Part shown: positions 52,339-61,346 of the stretch, in pieces
Numbering within the stretch: position 1 is the first letter of the stretch
Layout: the number at the start of each line of letters is the position of its first letter
NCBI RefSeq assembly: GCF_020179385.1
Contig: NZ_JAIBLJ010000005.1
Coordinates: 62,001-126,000 of the forward strand
DNA: 64,000 bases
Reading direction: 5' to 3'
Origin: Alkalihalobacillus sp. YIM B00296
GTDB taxonomy: Bacteria; Bacillota; Bacilli; Bacillales; Fictibacillaceae
The notes under the pieces: model-generated
The model's input: the letters and a program-made list of their open reading frames with translations, nothing else
Databases searched by the model: none
Told to the model about the DNA's origin: nothing
Translations under genes and position numbers: made by a program

Positions 52339-52434
52339 TCAATCAAAGTCGATTGCGGTTTTCAATAAGCCCTCTTTCTGTTTCGCAATTGCTAGTAAAC
52401 CTGAAATTCCCATTAATACAAAGGTAATGACAAA
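52339..52434 (-). pseudogene. Possible membrane-protein C-terminal remnant
   Basis: The minus strand reads FVITFVLMGISGLLAIAKQK and then EGLLKTAIDFD before a stop at 52339, with no start codon and an in-frame stop just upstream. It looks like the last TM helix and tail of a lost transporter gene. Too short for a firm call. Confidence 0.25.
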
Positions 52435-52526
52435 AGATCATCGTAAAGGACATCCTTTCTATCGTACCGATGCGCCCTCTTTTGCATATTGTAGTTGTAT
52501 GATTGGAGTACAAAGGGGTTAGGTTT

Positions 52527-53966
52527 ATGGGACTAATATCTGGTCAACAATACATTGACCGTATTAACAACTTACATCCAGAGATATGGATCGATGGTGA
52601 ACAAGTAAAAGGAAAACTTTCAGAACATCCAGCCCTGAAAGGGATTATGAAAACGAAAGCAAGCTTATACGACCTTCAATTGGAAGAAGAGAAAATCGAT
52701 AAGATGTCCTTTCATTTGGGAAACGGCGAGCGTGCAGGAATCGCCTTCTATCCTCCTAAGACGAAAGAGGATCTGGAGAAAAGACGGCTTGCATTCCAGG
52801 AGTGGGCAAAAGCTACTGGGGGCTTGCTTGGTCGCTCACCAGACTACTTGAATACGATTTTGATGACATTTACACAATCAGCAGAGCTGTTCAAAACACA
52901 GGACCCTAAGTTTTGTGAAAACATGAGGAACCTATATGAAAAAGCAACGAGGGAGGACCTTTCCTTCACCCATACTTTCGTCCATCCTCAAGTGAACCGA
53001 GGCAAGTATCATTATAATCTTGCAGACGACCAGGTCGCGGCGCGTATCAAGGAAAAGACGAAAGATGGTCTTATTATAAAAGGAGCCCGCCTGTTGGCAA
53101 CCCAGGGTGGTTTGACGGATGAATTGATCGTATTTCCACAAGGCGGAATCAGGGAATCTTCTATGGCGAATGGGTTCTCCCTCCCAGCCAATACACCAGG
53201 GTTGCGTTTCATTGCACGTGAATCATTCGATTATGGAAAATCCCGTTTCGATCATCCTTTGGGATCACGATTTGACGAGCTTGATTCGGTAATTGTTTTC
53301 GACGATGTGCTTGTCCCTTGGGAAAACGTGTTTTTTTACGAAAGTACGGAGCTGTCGGGACAGGTGTATTCACAAACAAGCTTTTTCCCGCAAACTGTCC
53401 ACCAAGTGGTCAGCCGTTGCATCGTAAAAACCGAATTCATTCTCGGGACGATCCAATTGATGATCCATACGATCAATATTGGCGGATATGATCTTGTCCA
53501 GGATAAGGTTGCTGATGTGATTATCGCATTGGAAGCAATGAAGGCTTTCATCCTGTCTTCAGAAATGCAAGCGAAAGTTGATCGCTGGGGGACGATGACG
53601 CCTGCTTCAGAGCCTCTTCATGCTGCATTGTGTTATTATGCAAAAATTTATCCGACTTTCAGTGAAATTATCCAAAGTCTTGGAGCAAGCGGGCTCATTA
53701 CTATACCTAACGAGAAAGATTTCAATTCCCCGATTCGGGGAGATCTGGATGATTACCTTCAAGCTGCAAATGCGGATGCAGAAGACCGGGTCAAAATCTT
53801 CCGGCTAGCATGGGACCTATCGATGAGTGCATTCGGAACACGGCAATCTCTGTATGAACAATTTTTCTTCGGCGGCCCGCTCAGCCTTTCCAAACGGTTG
53901 TATTCAGGATACTTCCGTGATCCCCAAATTGAGTGGGTCAAGGATTTTCTTTCAATCAAAGATTAA
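52527..53966 (+). CDS. hpaB: 4-hydroxyphenylacetate 3-monooxygenase oxygenase subunit (HpaB/PvcC family)
   Basis: 479 residues from ATG 52527 (AGGGGTTAGGTTT upstream; an ATG at 52503 lacks a ribosome binding site). The HpaB/acyl-CoA-dehydrogenase-like fold is shown by THTFVHPQVNR (about residue 155), ATQGGLTDELIVFPQGG, FDELDSVIVFDDVLVPWENVFFY (about 250-272) and the C-terminal FGTRQSLYEQFFFGGP. It hydroxylates a phenol using FADH2 from a separate reductase. No HpaC gene is adjacent. Confidence 0.9.
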   Translation: MGLISGQQYIDRINNLHPEIWIDGEQVKGKLSEHPALKGIMKTKASLYDLQLEEEKIDKMSFHLGNGERAGIAFYPPKTKEDLEKRRLAFQEWAKATGGLLGRSPDYLNTILMTFTQSAELFKTQDPKFCENMRNLYEKATREDLSFTHTFVHPQVNRGKYHYNLADDQVAARIKEKTKDGLIIKGARLLATQGGLTDELIVFPQGGIRESSMANGFSLPANTPGLRFIARESFDYGKSRFDHPLGSRFDELDSVIVFDDVLVPWENVFFYESTELSGQVYSQTSFFPQTVHQVVSRCIVKTEFILGTIQLMIHTINIGGYDLVQDKVADVIIALEAMKAFILSSEMQAKVDRWGTMTPASEPLHAALCYYAKIYPTFSEIIQSLGASGLITIPNEKDFNSPIRGDLDDYLQAANADAEDRVKIFRLAWDLSMSAFGTRQSLYEQFFFGGPLSLSKRLYSGYFRDPQIEWVKDFLSIKD

Positions 53967-53996
53967 AGCAGCTGATCCCATCAGCTGCTTTTTACA
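53965..53996. terminator. Bidirectional terminator
   Basis: AAAGCAGCTGA / TCAGCTGCTTT perfect stem, T-run on the plus side. It overlaps the last codons of the convergent kinase gene. Confidence 0.85.
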
Positions 53997-55090
53997 TATT
54001 CCAAAGAATAGTTCTCAAGTTGTCGGAGCAAGGTGTCCAGCCTTGCTTCCACTTGCTTTTTGTTCCCATAACGGATTTCCTGTTCCCTATTCATGGACTC
54101 TTGTTCAAGCTTCATATACCCATGTGCCATCGTCACCAGCTTCAGAAACACTTCAATATGTAATGACTCTTGTTTTTTAATAGACTCCTGAACGTAACCA
54201 CTGGTAAAACCATTCGCTATTTCTCTTAACTGCTTGGTATATAGGTTGTATCGTTGTTTTCCATACCTTTTTGTATTGTAGAAGGTTGGGAAAGTCGTTT
54301 GATAATTGAACACGAAATTAGCCGCAAGCGAAGTCCCTGTATAAAGGATTGGATACGGATCAATGATATGCACCCGATCCTTGGTGAATATTATATTTTC
54401 CGGAGAAGTATCCTGGTTTGTGAAGACGATACGTTCACCTTCGATTGATCTTCTTTGGATAAGTTCTTTTCCTATTTGTCTGACTCGTCTTTTATCAAAC
54501 TCGTACTGACTGTTAAGCAATGAATCAAGCTCTTCCTGATATTCTTCTGTTTCTTGAAGAAGGAATGATTGGATCTCCATATCGAATTCTCCAGCTAAAT
54601 TCCCTTCCGTCCACTTTAAATAACCAAGTCCAGAAAGAGGAGATTCTAATTCTTCAATAGCCGAAAAAATTTCACCAAGTTCGGCTCCATATCGTTTTGA
54701 TTGTTCAAGTGTCTGTTCTTTAAGGCCAACGGTTTTACCTGCATACGATTCAATCATATATGTCAACTCTTCACTTACAAGAAAGTTGAAATAGTCCGGG
54801 CATATTCCCTTTTTCGCTATGTTGGCTTGCTTATAATACGCCTTGGTCCCTGCATAGTCCGCCATCAAGTCATCGTAGTTGAAAAGGACTTCCTTCTCGT
54901 ACGCCATCTTTTTAGGAAGTCTAAGTACATAAGGATCCCTGTTACGGTTTACGAGATAGGCATGGTGCCAGGCACCCTCTCCGATTCTGTCAATCTCTGA
55001 TTCAATTTTAAGTTTAGACAACCCTTCTTTTTCTAATGCCTTATTGATCTGCTCAAGCTCTGTAGTAGGCTTATTTGTAAGGATGCTCAT
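53981..55090 (-). CDS. APH/choline-kinase-fold phosphotransferase
   Basis: A 369-residue protein with N-lobe IDRIGEGAWHHAYLVNR (about residue 33), catalytic loop FTNQDTSPENIIF (about residue 219) and metal site IDPYPILYTG (about residue 237). These correspond to the HxDxxxxN and DxD motifs of aminoglycoside phosphotransferase-like kinases, with the first His replaced by Asn-Gln (TNQD). Substrate unknown. ATG 55090 preceded by AAAGGAGGTAAGCT. Confidence 0.8.
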   Translation of the reverse strand: MSILTNKPTTELEQINKALEKEGLSKLKIESEIDRIGEGAWHHAYLVNRNRDPYVLRLPKKMAYEKEVLFNYDDLMADYAGTKAYYKQANIAKKGICPDYFNFLVSEELTYMIESYAGKTVGLKEQTLEQSKRYGAELGEIFSAIEELESPLSGLGYLKWTEGNLAGEFDMEIQSFLLQETEEYQEELDSLLNSQYEFDKRRVRQIGKELIQRRSIEGERIVFTNQDTSPENIIFTKDRVHIIDPYPILYTGTSLAANFVFNYQTTFPTFYNTKRYGKQRYNLYTKQLREIANGFTSGYVQESIKKQESLHIEVFLKLVTMAHGYMKLEQESMNREQEIRYGNKKQVEARLDTLLRQLENYSLEYVKSS

Positions 55091-55171
55091 AGCTTACCTC
55101 CTTTGATTATATGGTAAATCATACCATGAAACTATAAAAGTCATGTTACAATTGAAAAAAGGAGGAATTGG

Positions 55172-55345
55172 ATGGGGCTATATCTATTGCTTGGAATAGG
55201 GATAATCGCGTTTGTGATCTTCACGGTTTCGATATTTTTTATGATTGGAAATCGGGTTTCATCTGCAGGTGGTGTCCAAAAGGAAGAGCTGGCACAGCTT
55301 CGAAAAAAAGTTGAAGAGCTGGAAACGAGATTGGAAGAGAAGTAA
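55172..55345 (+). CDS. Small membrane protein with coiled-coil tail, 57 aa
   Basis: ATG 55172 behind AAAAAAGGAGGAATTGG, a very strong ribosome binding site. One TM helix (LYLLLGIGIIAFVIFTVSIF) is followed by a short linker and a heptad-like coiled coil (EELAQLRKKVEELETRLEEK). Layout resembles small PspB-like or LapA-like anchors, but no family is recognised. Divergent from the kinase gene. Confidence 0.65.
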   Translation: MGLYLLLGIGIIAFVIFTVSIFFMIGNRVSSAGGVQKEELAQLRKKVEELETRLEEK

Positions 55346-55389
55346 AGCATCGCGTCGTCTCGGGATCAGGTCCACTGATCTCGACAATA

Positions 55390-55419
55390 AAGCCCACCTG
55401 CTAATAAAGGTGAGCTTAA
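55390..55419 (+). terminator. Terminator
   Basis: AAGC-c-CACCT / AGGTG-a-GCTT stem followed by AAATCTT. 3' of the 57-aa gene. Confidence 0.5.
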
Positions 55420-55453
55420 ATCTTCCTATCACTTTTTATTTTTGTTTATTATT

Positions 55454-55646
55454 TCAATGATAAGGACTAGAGTATACAACATCGATATGCTCTTCTTTAT
55501 ATCGTTCCCGCCACTTGTCCAGTATCATCTTTTCCACGTTCAGATAATCCGCGTCCATATTCATCAGTGGAATACACAGAATGGGAATGGCGGACAAAAT
55601 AAATCAAGGTCAAGGGAATATCCCCTTTTGTAAAAACAGTTTCCAT
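55454..55646 (-). pseudogene. Histidine phosphatase (phosphoglycerate-mutase family), truncated and frameshifted
   Basis: From ATG 55646 (AAGGAAAGAGG upstream) the reading is LTLIYFVRHSHSVYSTDEYG and then RGLSERGKDDTGQVAGTI, followed by a stop. One frame over, EEHIDVVYSSPY completes the RHxxS...LSExGxxQ...SSP pattern. The gene then ends after about 65 residues, where about 180 are expected. Only the N-terminal third remains. Confidence 0.75.
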
Positions 55647-55778
55647 TTTCAATCCTCTTTCCTTTTATAGAAAGCTCTGTTATTCTTCATTAATGATTTC
55701 TGCTAATCACTCCTTTTCCGAGGGAGTATCGCAAATTTCTCCTGAAGAAATTTCCCTATTGATAATCAAAAAAAGGAT

Positions 55779-55982
55779 CTAAGAGCGCTTATAGAAAAAT
55801 GATAATAATGTGATCGCAATCCCGATCGTCAAATAAGCAGTAGCCATAGACTTGGTAAAGATGAACGTTTCCATAGCCAATTCTTGAACGAATAAATAAA
55901 CACCCATCAAAAAGAGAATGATCCCAATAACCAGGTTCATTTTGCCGAATCCAGATAATTTTTTCAACTGATCCACCGCCAT
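55779..55982 (-). CDS. Small membrane protein, 67 aa
   Basis: Two predicted TM helices (MNLVIGIILFLMGVYLFV and MATAYLTIGIAITLLSFFY) are joined by a short loop, with a basic C-terminus YKRS. ATG at 55982, 8 bp after the SDR stop codon, so it is probably cotranscribed with it. Family not recognised. Confidence 0.6.
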   Translation of the reverse strand: MAVDQLKKLSGFGKMNLVIGIILFLMGVYLFVQELAMETFIFTKSMATAYLTIGIAITLLSFFYKRS

Positions 55983-55990
55983 TTATATAA

Positions 55991-56755
55991 CTATGCTCGC
56001 TGAAATCCACCTTCAGAATGGATGATTTGACCAGTTATCCACTCGGCTTCTTCACTTGCCAAAAACCGGATCAATCGCCCTACGTCTTCAGGCGTACCCA
56101 GCCTTCCCATCGGAAACTTCGGTAACAGTGCTTCTTTCAAATCAGCATCCATCCACCCGGTGTCATTCGGACCAGGGTTTACTGCGTTGATCGTTATCCC
56201 TTTTTCCGCAAGATCAGGCACAAGCGTTTTCGTCAGATGTTCTACCGTACCCTTGGTAATCGCATAGGAAAGCTCGTTGCGCATCGGCTCGAGTGATTGA
56301 CCTGAAGTCAATGAAATGACACGGCCACCCTTCCCTTTCTTAAAACCCCTCGCAAAATAGGAGGTCAACAAGGTGACAGCCCTTACATTGATTGCGTAAT
56401 GCAAGTCAAGGCTTTCTTCCTCAATCGTGGCATATGAGTCATTCGTTGAATAGCAGGCATTGTTGATAAGGATATCAGGGTACCCTAATGAATTTTCGAC
56501 TTTTTCTAACAGTATGTTGAGGTTCGATGCCTCTGACAAATCTATTTCCATCCGTGAACTCCTTACACCTTTGTCCATTAGTTCAGCCTGCAAAAGTGCA
56601 GGTTCCTCGTTATGGATCCCCCATTCCATTTGCCGATCATAAGCTGTCCAATACGTAAAAAAGACATCTATACCGGATTCAGCAAGAGTGCGACACGTTG
56701 CTGCTCCGATTCCTTTCAAGCGGCTGGCTCCGGTTACAAGGGCTATACGATTCAT
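55991..56755 (-). CDS. Short-chain dehydrogenase/reductase
   Basis: A 254-residue classical SDR with ALVTGASRLKGIGAATCRTL (cofactor site with an Lys-containing insertion), ILINNACYS (NNAG variant NNAC), SLTSGQSLEPMRNELSYAITKG (Ser-x-Tyr-x3-Lys) and NAVNPGPNDTGWM. Most like 3-oxoacyl-ACP reductase-type SDRs; substrate unknown. The ATG follows GGGGGAGTAAAA. The IS element boundary lies only about 20 bp upstream, so its native promoter was probably displaced. Confidence 0.85.
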   Translation of the reverse strand: MNRIALVTGASRLKGIGAATCRTLAESGIDVFFTYWTAYDRQMEWGIHNEEPALLQAELMDKGVRSSRMEIDLSEASNLNILLEKVENSLGYPDILINNACYSTNDSYATIEEESLDLHYAINVRAVTLLTSYFARGFKKGKGGRVISLTSGQSLEPMRNELSYAITKGTVEHLTKTLVPDLAEKGITINAVNPGPNDTGWMDADLKEALLPKFPMGRLGTPEDVGRLIRFLASEEAEWITGQIIHSEGGFQRA

Positions 56756-56899
56756 TTTTACTCCCCCTATTGTGCTCCCTCAGTTAGATATAATTTTCTC
56801 TCAAATACTCACTTATTCGCAGGATTTCAAAACACTTGGAAGGAACATTAGGGATTAATTGAGTAAGGTTTAATAGCCTTAAGCTACATGAAGGCGTAC

Positions 56900-57130
56900 T
56901 TAAATAAGAGGAGGTAGTGTTAACTCCAATCATTTCCATATAATGTACGTATTCTCCACGCTACCCTTGGAGGTTTTCGCTCCCATGTCTCAACGGGTCA
57001 ATGCCCTCTCATTCCTTCGTCACACCTATCCAAGTGGTAGAGGCCGGTATTTCTAACGGAACGGGTCTGAGCCCTTTTGCACAATAAATCCGGTACTCCG
57101 TACTTTCTTTGAAATCCTACGAATAAGCCA
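56900..57130 (-). ncRNA. Candidate bridge RNA region of the IS110-family element
   Basis: The GC-richer, ORF-free stretch 3' of the transposase folds into several hairpins on the minus strand. CCTCT..CCAC / GTG..AGAGG encloses a loop near 57005-57045, and there are GGGCTCAGACCC and CCCGTTGAGACATGGG. IS110-family elements encode a structured bridge RNA in their non-coding end that specifies target and donor DNA. Identification here is by position and structure only. Confidence 0.45.
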
Positions 57131-57204
57131 ATATTCGAAAAATATTACTCTGAAAAAATTATCTTTTAAATTTAATGTGGTCAAAAAGAATGTAGTAAAT
57201 TATG

Positions 57205-58479
57205 TTATGCAGCTAATAGTGTTATAGGCTGTACTTTTTTAGAGCAATAAGATTCATTATTTTGGGCCATTCCGACCAATATTCTTGCAAGTTTATTAAT
57301 GAGTTTCATAATTGACTTTATTTTTTTCATCTTTTTTTCTTTAACGTTGGTAGAGTGTAGTTCTTTAAAGTCAGGGTTGTTCATGACAAGGCTCATTGTG
57401 GCTAAATACAAGAAACGCCGTAAACGAGACCTCCCACGTTTAGAAATAACTATTTGGCCTTTCCATTTACCAGAACTAGCTTCTGCTAGGTGTAATCCTG
57501 CATGACGTAATAAAGAATTACCGTGTGCGAACCCACTCAAGTCTCCTGCTTCTCCTAAAATGCCTGCAAGTGTAATTTTACTAATTCCTTTAATGGCAAG
57601 TAACTTTCTGGCGAAAGTAATTTGGTTAAGGGCCTCAGTGACTTCCTTTTCAACCCTTTCAAGTTGAGTTGTAGCGAGATCATATTCTTCCAATAGCTGT
57701 TCCAAATGTAGTTTATAAGCATCAAGTGCTTGATGCGTACCAACAGAACGCTTAGCTAAATCAATCAGTAATTGAGCTTTTTTAAATCCAGCGTGTCGTT
57801 TCATCTTTGTTCTCCAACCATCAACGATTTCCTGTGCCTTCATAGAACGTAGTTCTAATGGTGTTGGGAATAAGCGAAGAGTAGCGATTGCTCCTTTTCC
57901 TTTCACATCTTTGAATACTTGTCGAAGCTCTGGGAAAACAACATCAACCCAACGATTGATTTGATTAATAGCACTCACAAGTCGTTTAACGGTCATGTCA
58001 CGGTTAGACATTAAAACTCTTAATTTTTCAAAGGCCTCTGAAGTAGGGCGAATAAAGGAATAGTAACCATTCTTCACCATGTCTGCGATAACCAAAGCGT
58101 CTTTTTTATCACTTTTGGATTGGGTGTTATCTCGGTTTTCTTTATTCTTTTTAACAAGGTGAGGGTTAACAGTTACTACTTCAATATTTTGATCATATAG
58201 CCATTTTGATAGATTGATCCAGTAATGTCCTGTTGGTTCCATGCCAACTATTGTAGTTTCAAAGCCTTTTAAGTTTTTTAACTGGTTACTCCAATTTAGT
58301 AATTTAGCGAATCCTTCTTCATTATTTTCAAAAGAAAGAGGATTACCGATAATAATTCCACGAAAGTTTACAGCACGAGCAACGTGAACTTGTTGTGCTA
58401 TGTCTACTCCAACAATAAGATGTCGATCAGAAATTCTTTCAATAAGTTGATTTTGTTTGTCTTCCATTTTAAACTTCAT
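57205..58479 (-). CDS. IS110-family transposase (RuvC-like DEDD + Transposase_20)
   Basis: A 424-residue recombinase. The N-terminal DEDD domain begins LIVGVDIAQQVHVARAV (D26), with VGMEPTGHYWINLSKWL (Glu) and SKSDKKDALVIADMVK (the paired Asp residues). The C-terminal Transposase_20 domain contains LAIKGISKITLAGILGEAGD and LHLAEASSGKWKG-QIVISKRGRSRLR, with the conserved serine region and the SKRG..LR signature. Full length and uninterrupted, so potentially active. ATG 58479 behind TTAGGAGGAAGCTCTATT. Confidence 0.95.
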   Translation of the reverse strand: MKFKMEDKQNQLIERISDRHLIVGVDIAQQVHVARAVNFRGIIIGNPLSFENNEEGFAKLLNWSNQLKNLKGFETTIVGMEPTGHYWINLSKWLYDQNIEVVTVNPHLVKKNKENRDNTQSKSDKKDALVIADMVKNGYYSFIRPTSEAFEKLRVLMSNRDMTVKRLVSAINQINRWVDVVFPELRQVFKDVKGKGAIATLRLFPTPLELRSMKAQEIVDGWRTKMKRHAGFKKAQLLIDLAKRSVGTHQALDAYKLHLEQLLEEYDLATTQLERVEKEVTEALNQITFARKLLAIKGISKITLAGILGEAGDLSGFAHGNSLLRHAGLHLAEASSGKWKGQIVISKRGRSRLRRFLYLATMSLVMNNPDFKELHSTNVKEKKMKKIKSIMKLINKLARILVGMAQNNESYCSKKVQPITLLAA

Positions 58480-58572
58480 AATAGAGCTTCCTCCTAAGAA
58501 TGATTTTGTGTTGTGTGTGTATAATCATCTTACTGAGGGGCTCTTTTTTTATCAAAGGTGATAATTAACAAT

Positions 58573-59475
58573 CTACAGGAATTCTAATGATTGTTTCAGC
58601 CTCGCTTTTTTCGATTCTTGCACGATCATGACAGCACTGAGCACCAGGAAGATCCCAGCCAATTGCCAAACTGTCAGTTGTTCCTGGAACAGCACAACGC
58701 TTACCAAGGTCGCGACGACAGGCTCGACCGTAGCTGTAATCGAAGCCCGGCTCGATTCCACGAATTGCAGGCCGGCTGTATACAGCATGTAGGCGAGAAC
58801 AGTGGATACAAAACCGATCCCGACTGCATTCAAAATGACACCTGGTTCTTTCAGCTCGCTTGTCATCCTCCATAATCCTGTGGTCGGAATCATGGCCACT
58901 GACGCAAAAATGAACGTGTACGTAATGACGGTCAAGGATGAATATTTCGACAGGGCATATTTCCCAAAAATACTATAAAGTGCGTAACCCAAGCCTGAGC
59001 CAAGTCCCACAATGACGCCGTATAACGAAACAGAGCTCGAACCTCCGGGAATCAGACCGATCACAAACGCACACCCGAACAATGTCATGAATAGTGCGGC
59101 AAGTTTTCTCTTCGTGAACCATTCTTTAAACAAAAATCTTGAAATGATCGTCACAATCGCAGGAGCTGTGTAAAGTAAAATGGCTGCTACCGCAATTGAA
59201 GTTTCCCGGATCGCAGTGAACAGGCACCAGTTAAAGAAGACGATGCTGAATATGCCGGTTCCGATGAAATAAATGCTGTCCCGCCAATGAACCTTGAAGA
59301 GTTTAGGGTCTTTCAAAAGTGCAAATCCAATTAAGATCAGTGCTGCTACAATGACTCGGATCGCGACGACCTGAAGCGCTGTAAAACCATAAGCATACAG
59401 ACCTTCCACAAAAATCGCGATAAGGCCCCATAATGCCGCGCCGAGTGCGATCAATACAAACGCCCATTTTTTCAT
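58573..59475 (-). CDS. EamA-family (DMT) transporter
   Basis: A 300-residue protein with ten TM helices in two EamA repeats. Repeat 1 begins LIALGAALWGLIAIFVEGLY and repeat 2 begins VSLYGVIVGLGSGLGYALYSIFGKYAL (split). The C-terminus has EPVVATLVSVVLFQEQLTVWQLAG, the canonical EamA ending. An exporter of amino acids or metabolites; substrate unknown. The 3' end lies 34 bp from the IS110 boundary, but the coding sequence is intact. Confidence 0.88.
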   Translation of the reverse strand: MKKWAFVLIALGAALWGLIAIFVEGLYAYGFTALQVVAIRVIVAALILIGFALLKDPKLFKVHWRDSIYFIGTGIFSIVFFNWCLFTAIRETSIAVAAILLYTAPAIVTIISRFLFKEWFTKRKLAALFMTLFGCAFVIGLIPGGSSSVSLYGVIVGLGSGLGYALYSIFGKYALSKYSSLTVITYTFIFASVAMIPTTGLWRMTSELKEPGVILNAVGIGFVSTVLAYMLYTAGLQFVESSRASITATVEPVVATLVSVVLFQEQLTVWQLAGIFLVLSAVMIVQESKKARLKQSLEFL

Positions 59476-59555
59476 TTATGACTCTCCTTTATAAATCTGT
59501 GCATCCTCATCATTTCGATAGAGCCCCTTGAATTCCTTTTTAGAGTTCATTTAAA

Positions 59556-59590
59556 ATATATCGGTGCAAATCAAAAATATATCGGTGATT
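59556..59590. repeat. Two-unit 21-bp repeat upstream of the ABC genes
   Basis: AAATATATCGGTG-type units at 59562 and 59583 are exactly 21 bp apart. The unit resembles TATATCGGTA at 61341, the first unit of the cluster at the other end of the ABC genes. Confidence 0.6.
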
Positions 59591-59666
59591 TTAAAAGAAA
59601 CTTATATATTTGAAACTCGATTACGTCCGTATTTATAACCATGTGTATTCAAGAGGAGGAAACCTG

Positions 59667-60577
59667 GTGGAACATGTGATAACCGTAGAACATTTAACAA
59701 AATCCTACGAGATACCCATGCTGTGCGGAATATTTCGTTTACTGTGAAGAAAGGGGAAATCTTCGGGATCATCGGGCCGAATGGCGCCGGCAAGACGACT
59801 ACTATCGAGATGCTCGAAGGAATACGTAAACCTGACGAAGGATCCATCGATGTATTGGGTTTAGACCCAAGCAGCCAATTAAGAGAGTTGAATACACGAA
59901 TCGGTGTCCAATTCCAGGCTACTTCGATCCAGAAAAAAATGAAGGTGGAGGAAGCACTCGACCTGTTTTCATCTTTTTATCAAACGAACACACAGAAAGA
60001 TTATTTGATTGACTTGCTTGGACTCAAAGAAAAGCTCAGTGTTCGTTTTGAAGATTTATCAGGCTGGAAGCAACGTGTCACCCTCGCATTAGCCACCCTC
60101 CATCAACCGGTAATCCTTTTCCTGGATGAACCGAGCATGGGCCTTGATCCTCATGCACGGAGGGAGATGTGGTCAATGATCAAGCTCTTGAAAGAACAGG
60201 GCTCTACGATCGTCCTCACCACGCATTATATGGAAGAGGCTGAACGACTTTGTGATCGGGTAGCGATGATTTATGGCGGGCAACTGAAGGCCCTGGATAC
60301 ACCCCGAAATCTGCTGGATGAAATGGCAGTCAATTATCTGTCCTTCCAGAGCAATAAAATGGGATACGACAGCCTACTTTCTTTGCCTGGAGTTGTCCGG
60401 ATCGAGAATGAGAACGAGGTTTTCAAAGTATACAGCGAAACGCTGCAGGAGACCTCTTACCACATCTTTAAATACTGTCATGATAAAGAGATACCGATTG
60501 AAAACTTCAAGTTCGAAAAAGGAACGATTGATGATCTGTTTGTCCACTATTTGGAAAAGGAGGGACAGACTGCATGA
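59667..60577 (+). pseudogene. ABC transporter ATPase, frameshifted near the N-terminus
   Basis: GTG 59667 behind AAGAGGAGGAAACCTG starts EHVITVEHLTKSY, but one base is missing near 59705. The main frame resumes as DTHAVRNISFTVKKGEIFG and runs to 60577. Walker A (GPNGAGKTT), Walker B (LFLDEPSMGLDPHARREM) and H-loop (TTHYMEEAERL) are present. The signature reads LSGWKQR, one Gly shorter than the usual LSGGWKQR, a second likely lesion. An internal ATG at 59723 could give a shortened product. Its stop overlaps the permease ATG. Confidence 0.75.
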
Positions 60578-61310
60578 CAGCGATGATCAAACTCGCCCAA
60601 CCTCGAAACGAAAATGTTCTTTCGTGATCGACTGAGTGTATTCTGGTCTTTTTTATTCCCAGTTTTGATGATCTGGCTTTTCGGATCCATGTTCCAAGGG
60701 ATGGACATGGGTGACAGAACCTTTGCGGAGCTGTATGTCCCTTCGTGGATCGGGGTCAACATCGTCACGACTTCCTTTTTCACTCTAGGGACCGTTCTGA
60801 CCGGTTATTGTGAAACAGGAGTGCTGCGTCGTTATCAGTCCACCCCATTACGTCCTTGGAAAATCCTTATGGCACACACTGTACAGGGAACCGTGATTTT
60901 TATCGTTTCAGCGATCTTATTGATGGTTTTCGGCATGTTGATGTATGATCTTACCCTGCCACAGTATATCGGCAGTACATTACTGGCATTGCTCGTAAGT
61001 ATCCTGGCATTCTTCCCGTTTGCTCTGTTTTTGACATCGCTTTCCAAAAACACACAAGGTGCTGCAGCGATCAGTTCTCTTTTCCTTAACTTAATGCTCT
61101 TTCTTTCTGGTGCAACCTTTCCGTTAGATATGATGCCTGATATTTTACACAGGGAAAGCCCTACCTCTTTATTATACGATACAGTTGTTGAGGGGAACAT
61201 GGACTTCCGGGCCGATCACTGACTACGGGCTCGAAGTCGGAGTCCTGCTAGAGATTTCAGTTGTATCCTTGTTTCTTGCCTCACGTTTTTTCCGTTGGAG
61301 CGATCAATAA
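60574..61310 (+). pseudogene. ABC-2 type permease, two frameshifts
   Basis: ATG 60574 (ATGA overlap with the ATPase gene) gives TAMIKLAQ, then an extra C at about 60600 breaks the frame. The second frame runs KMFFRDRLSVFWSFLFPVLM through six TM helices to about 61145. A third frame then completes GKALPLYYTIQLLRGTWTSG to FFRWSDQ and a stop at 61310. The whole would be a normal 245-residue ABC-2 permease of a drug- or nodulation-type exporter, partner of the broken ATPase. Confidence 0.78.
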
Positions 61311-61346
61311 AAATTTCCCTGGTGGTGTAAATTCACACTATATATC

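Larger units (their letters stand above)
56777..58539 (-). mobile_element. IS110-family insertion sequence (IS1111-like layout), with subterminal inverted repeats
   Basis: CCCTCAGTTAGAT (56777-56789) and the reverse complement of 58527-58539 (CCCTCAGTAAGAT) form a 13-bp inverted pair with one mismatch flanking the transposase. Transposase 5' space is short (about 60 bp) while the 3' non-coding part is about 415 bp. Subterminal inverted repeats and a 3' non-coding RNA region are features of the IS1111 subgroup. Exact ends are inferred; IS110 elements make no target duplications. Confidence 0.55.

Noticed and set aside
54957-54975. GGTGCCTGGCACC inside the kinase gene, looking like another intergenic repeat
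   Set aside because: It encodes the conserved GEGAWHHAY motif of the kinase fold and has no paired second arm; chance match.
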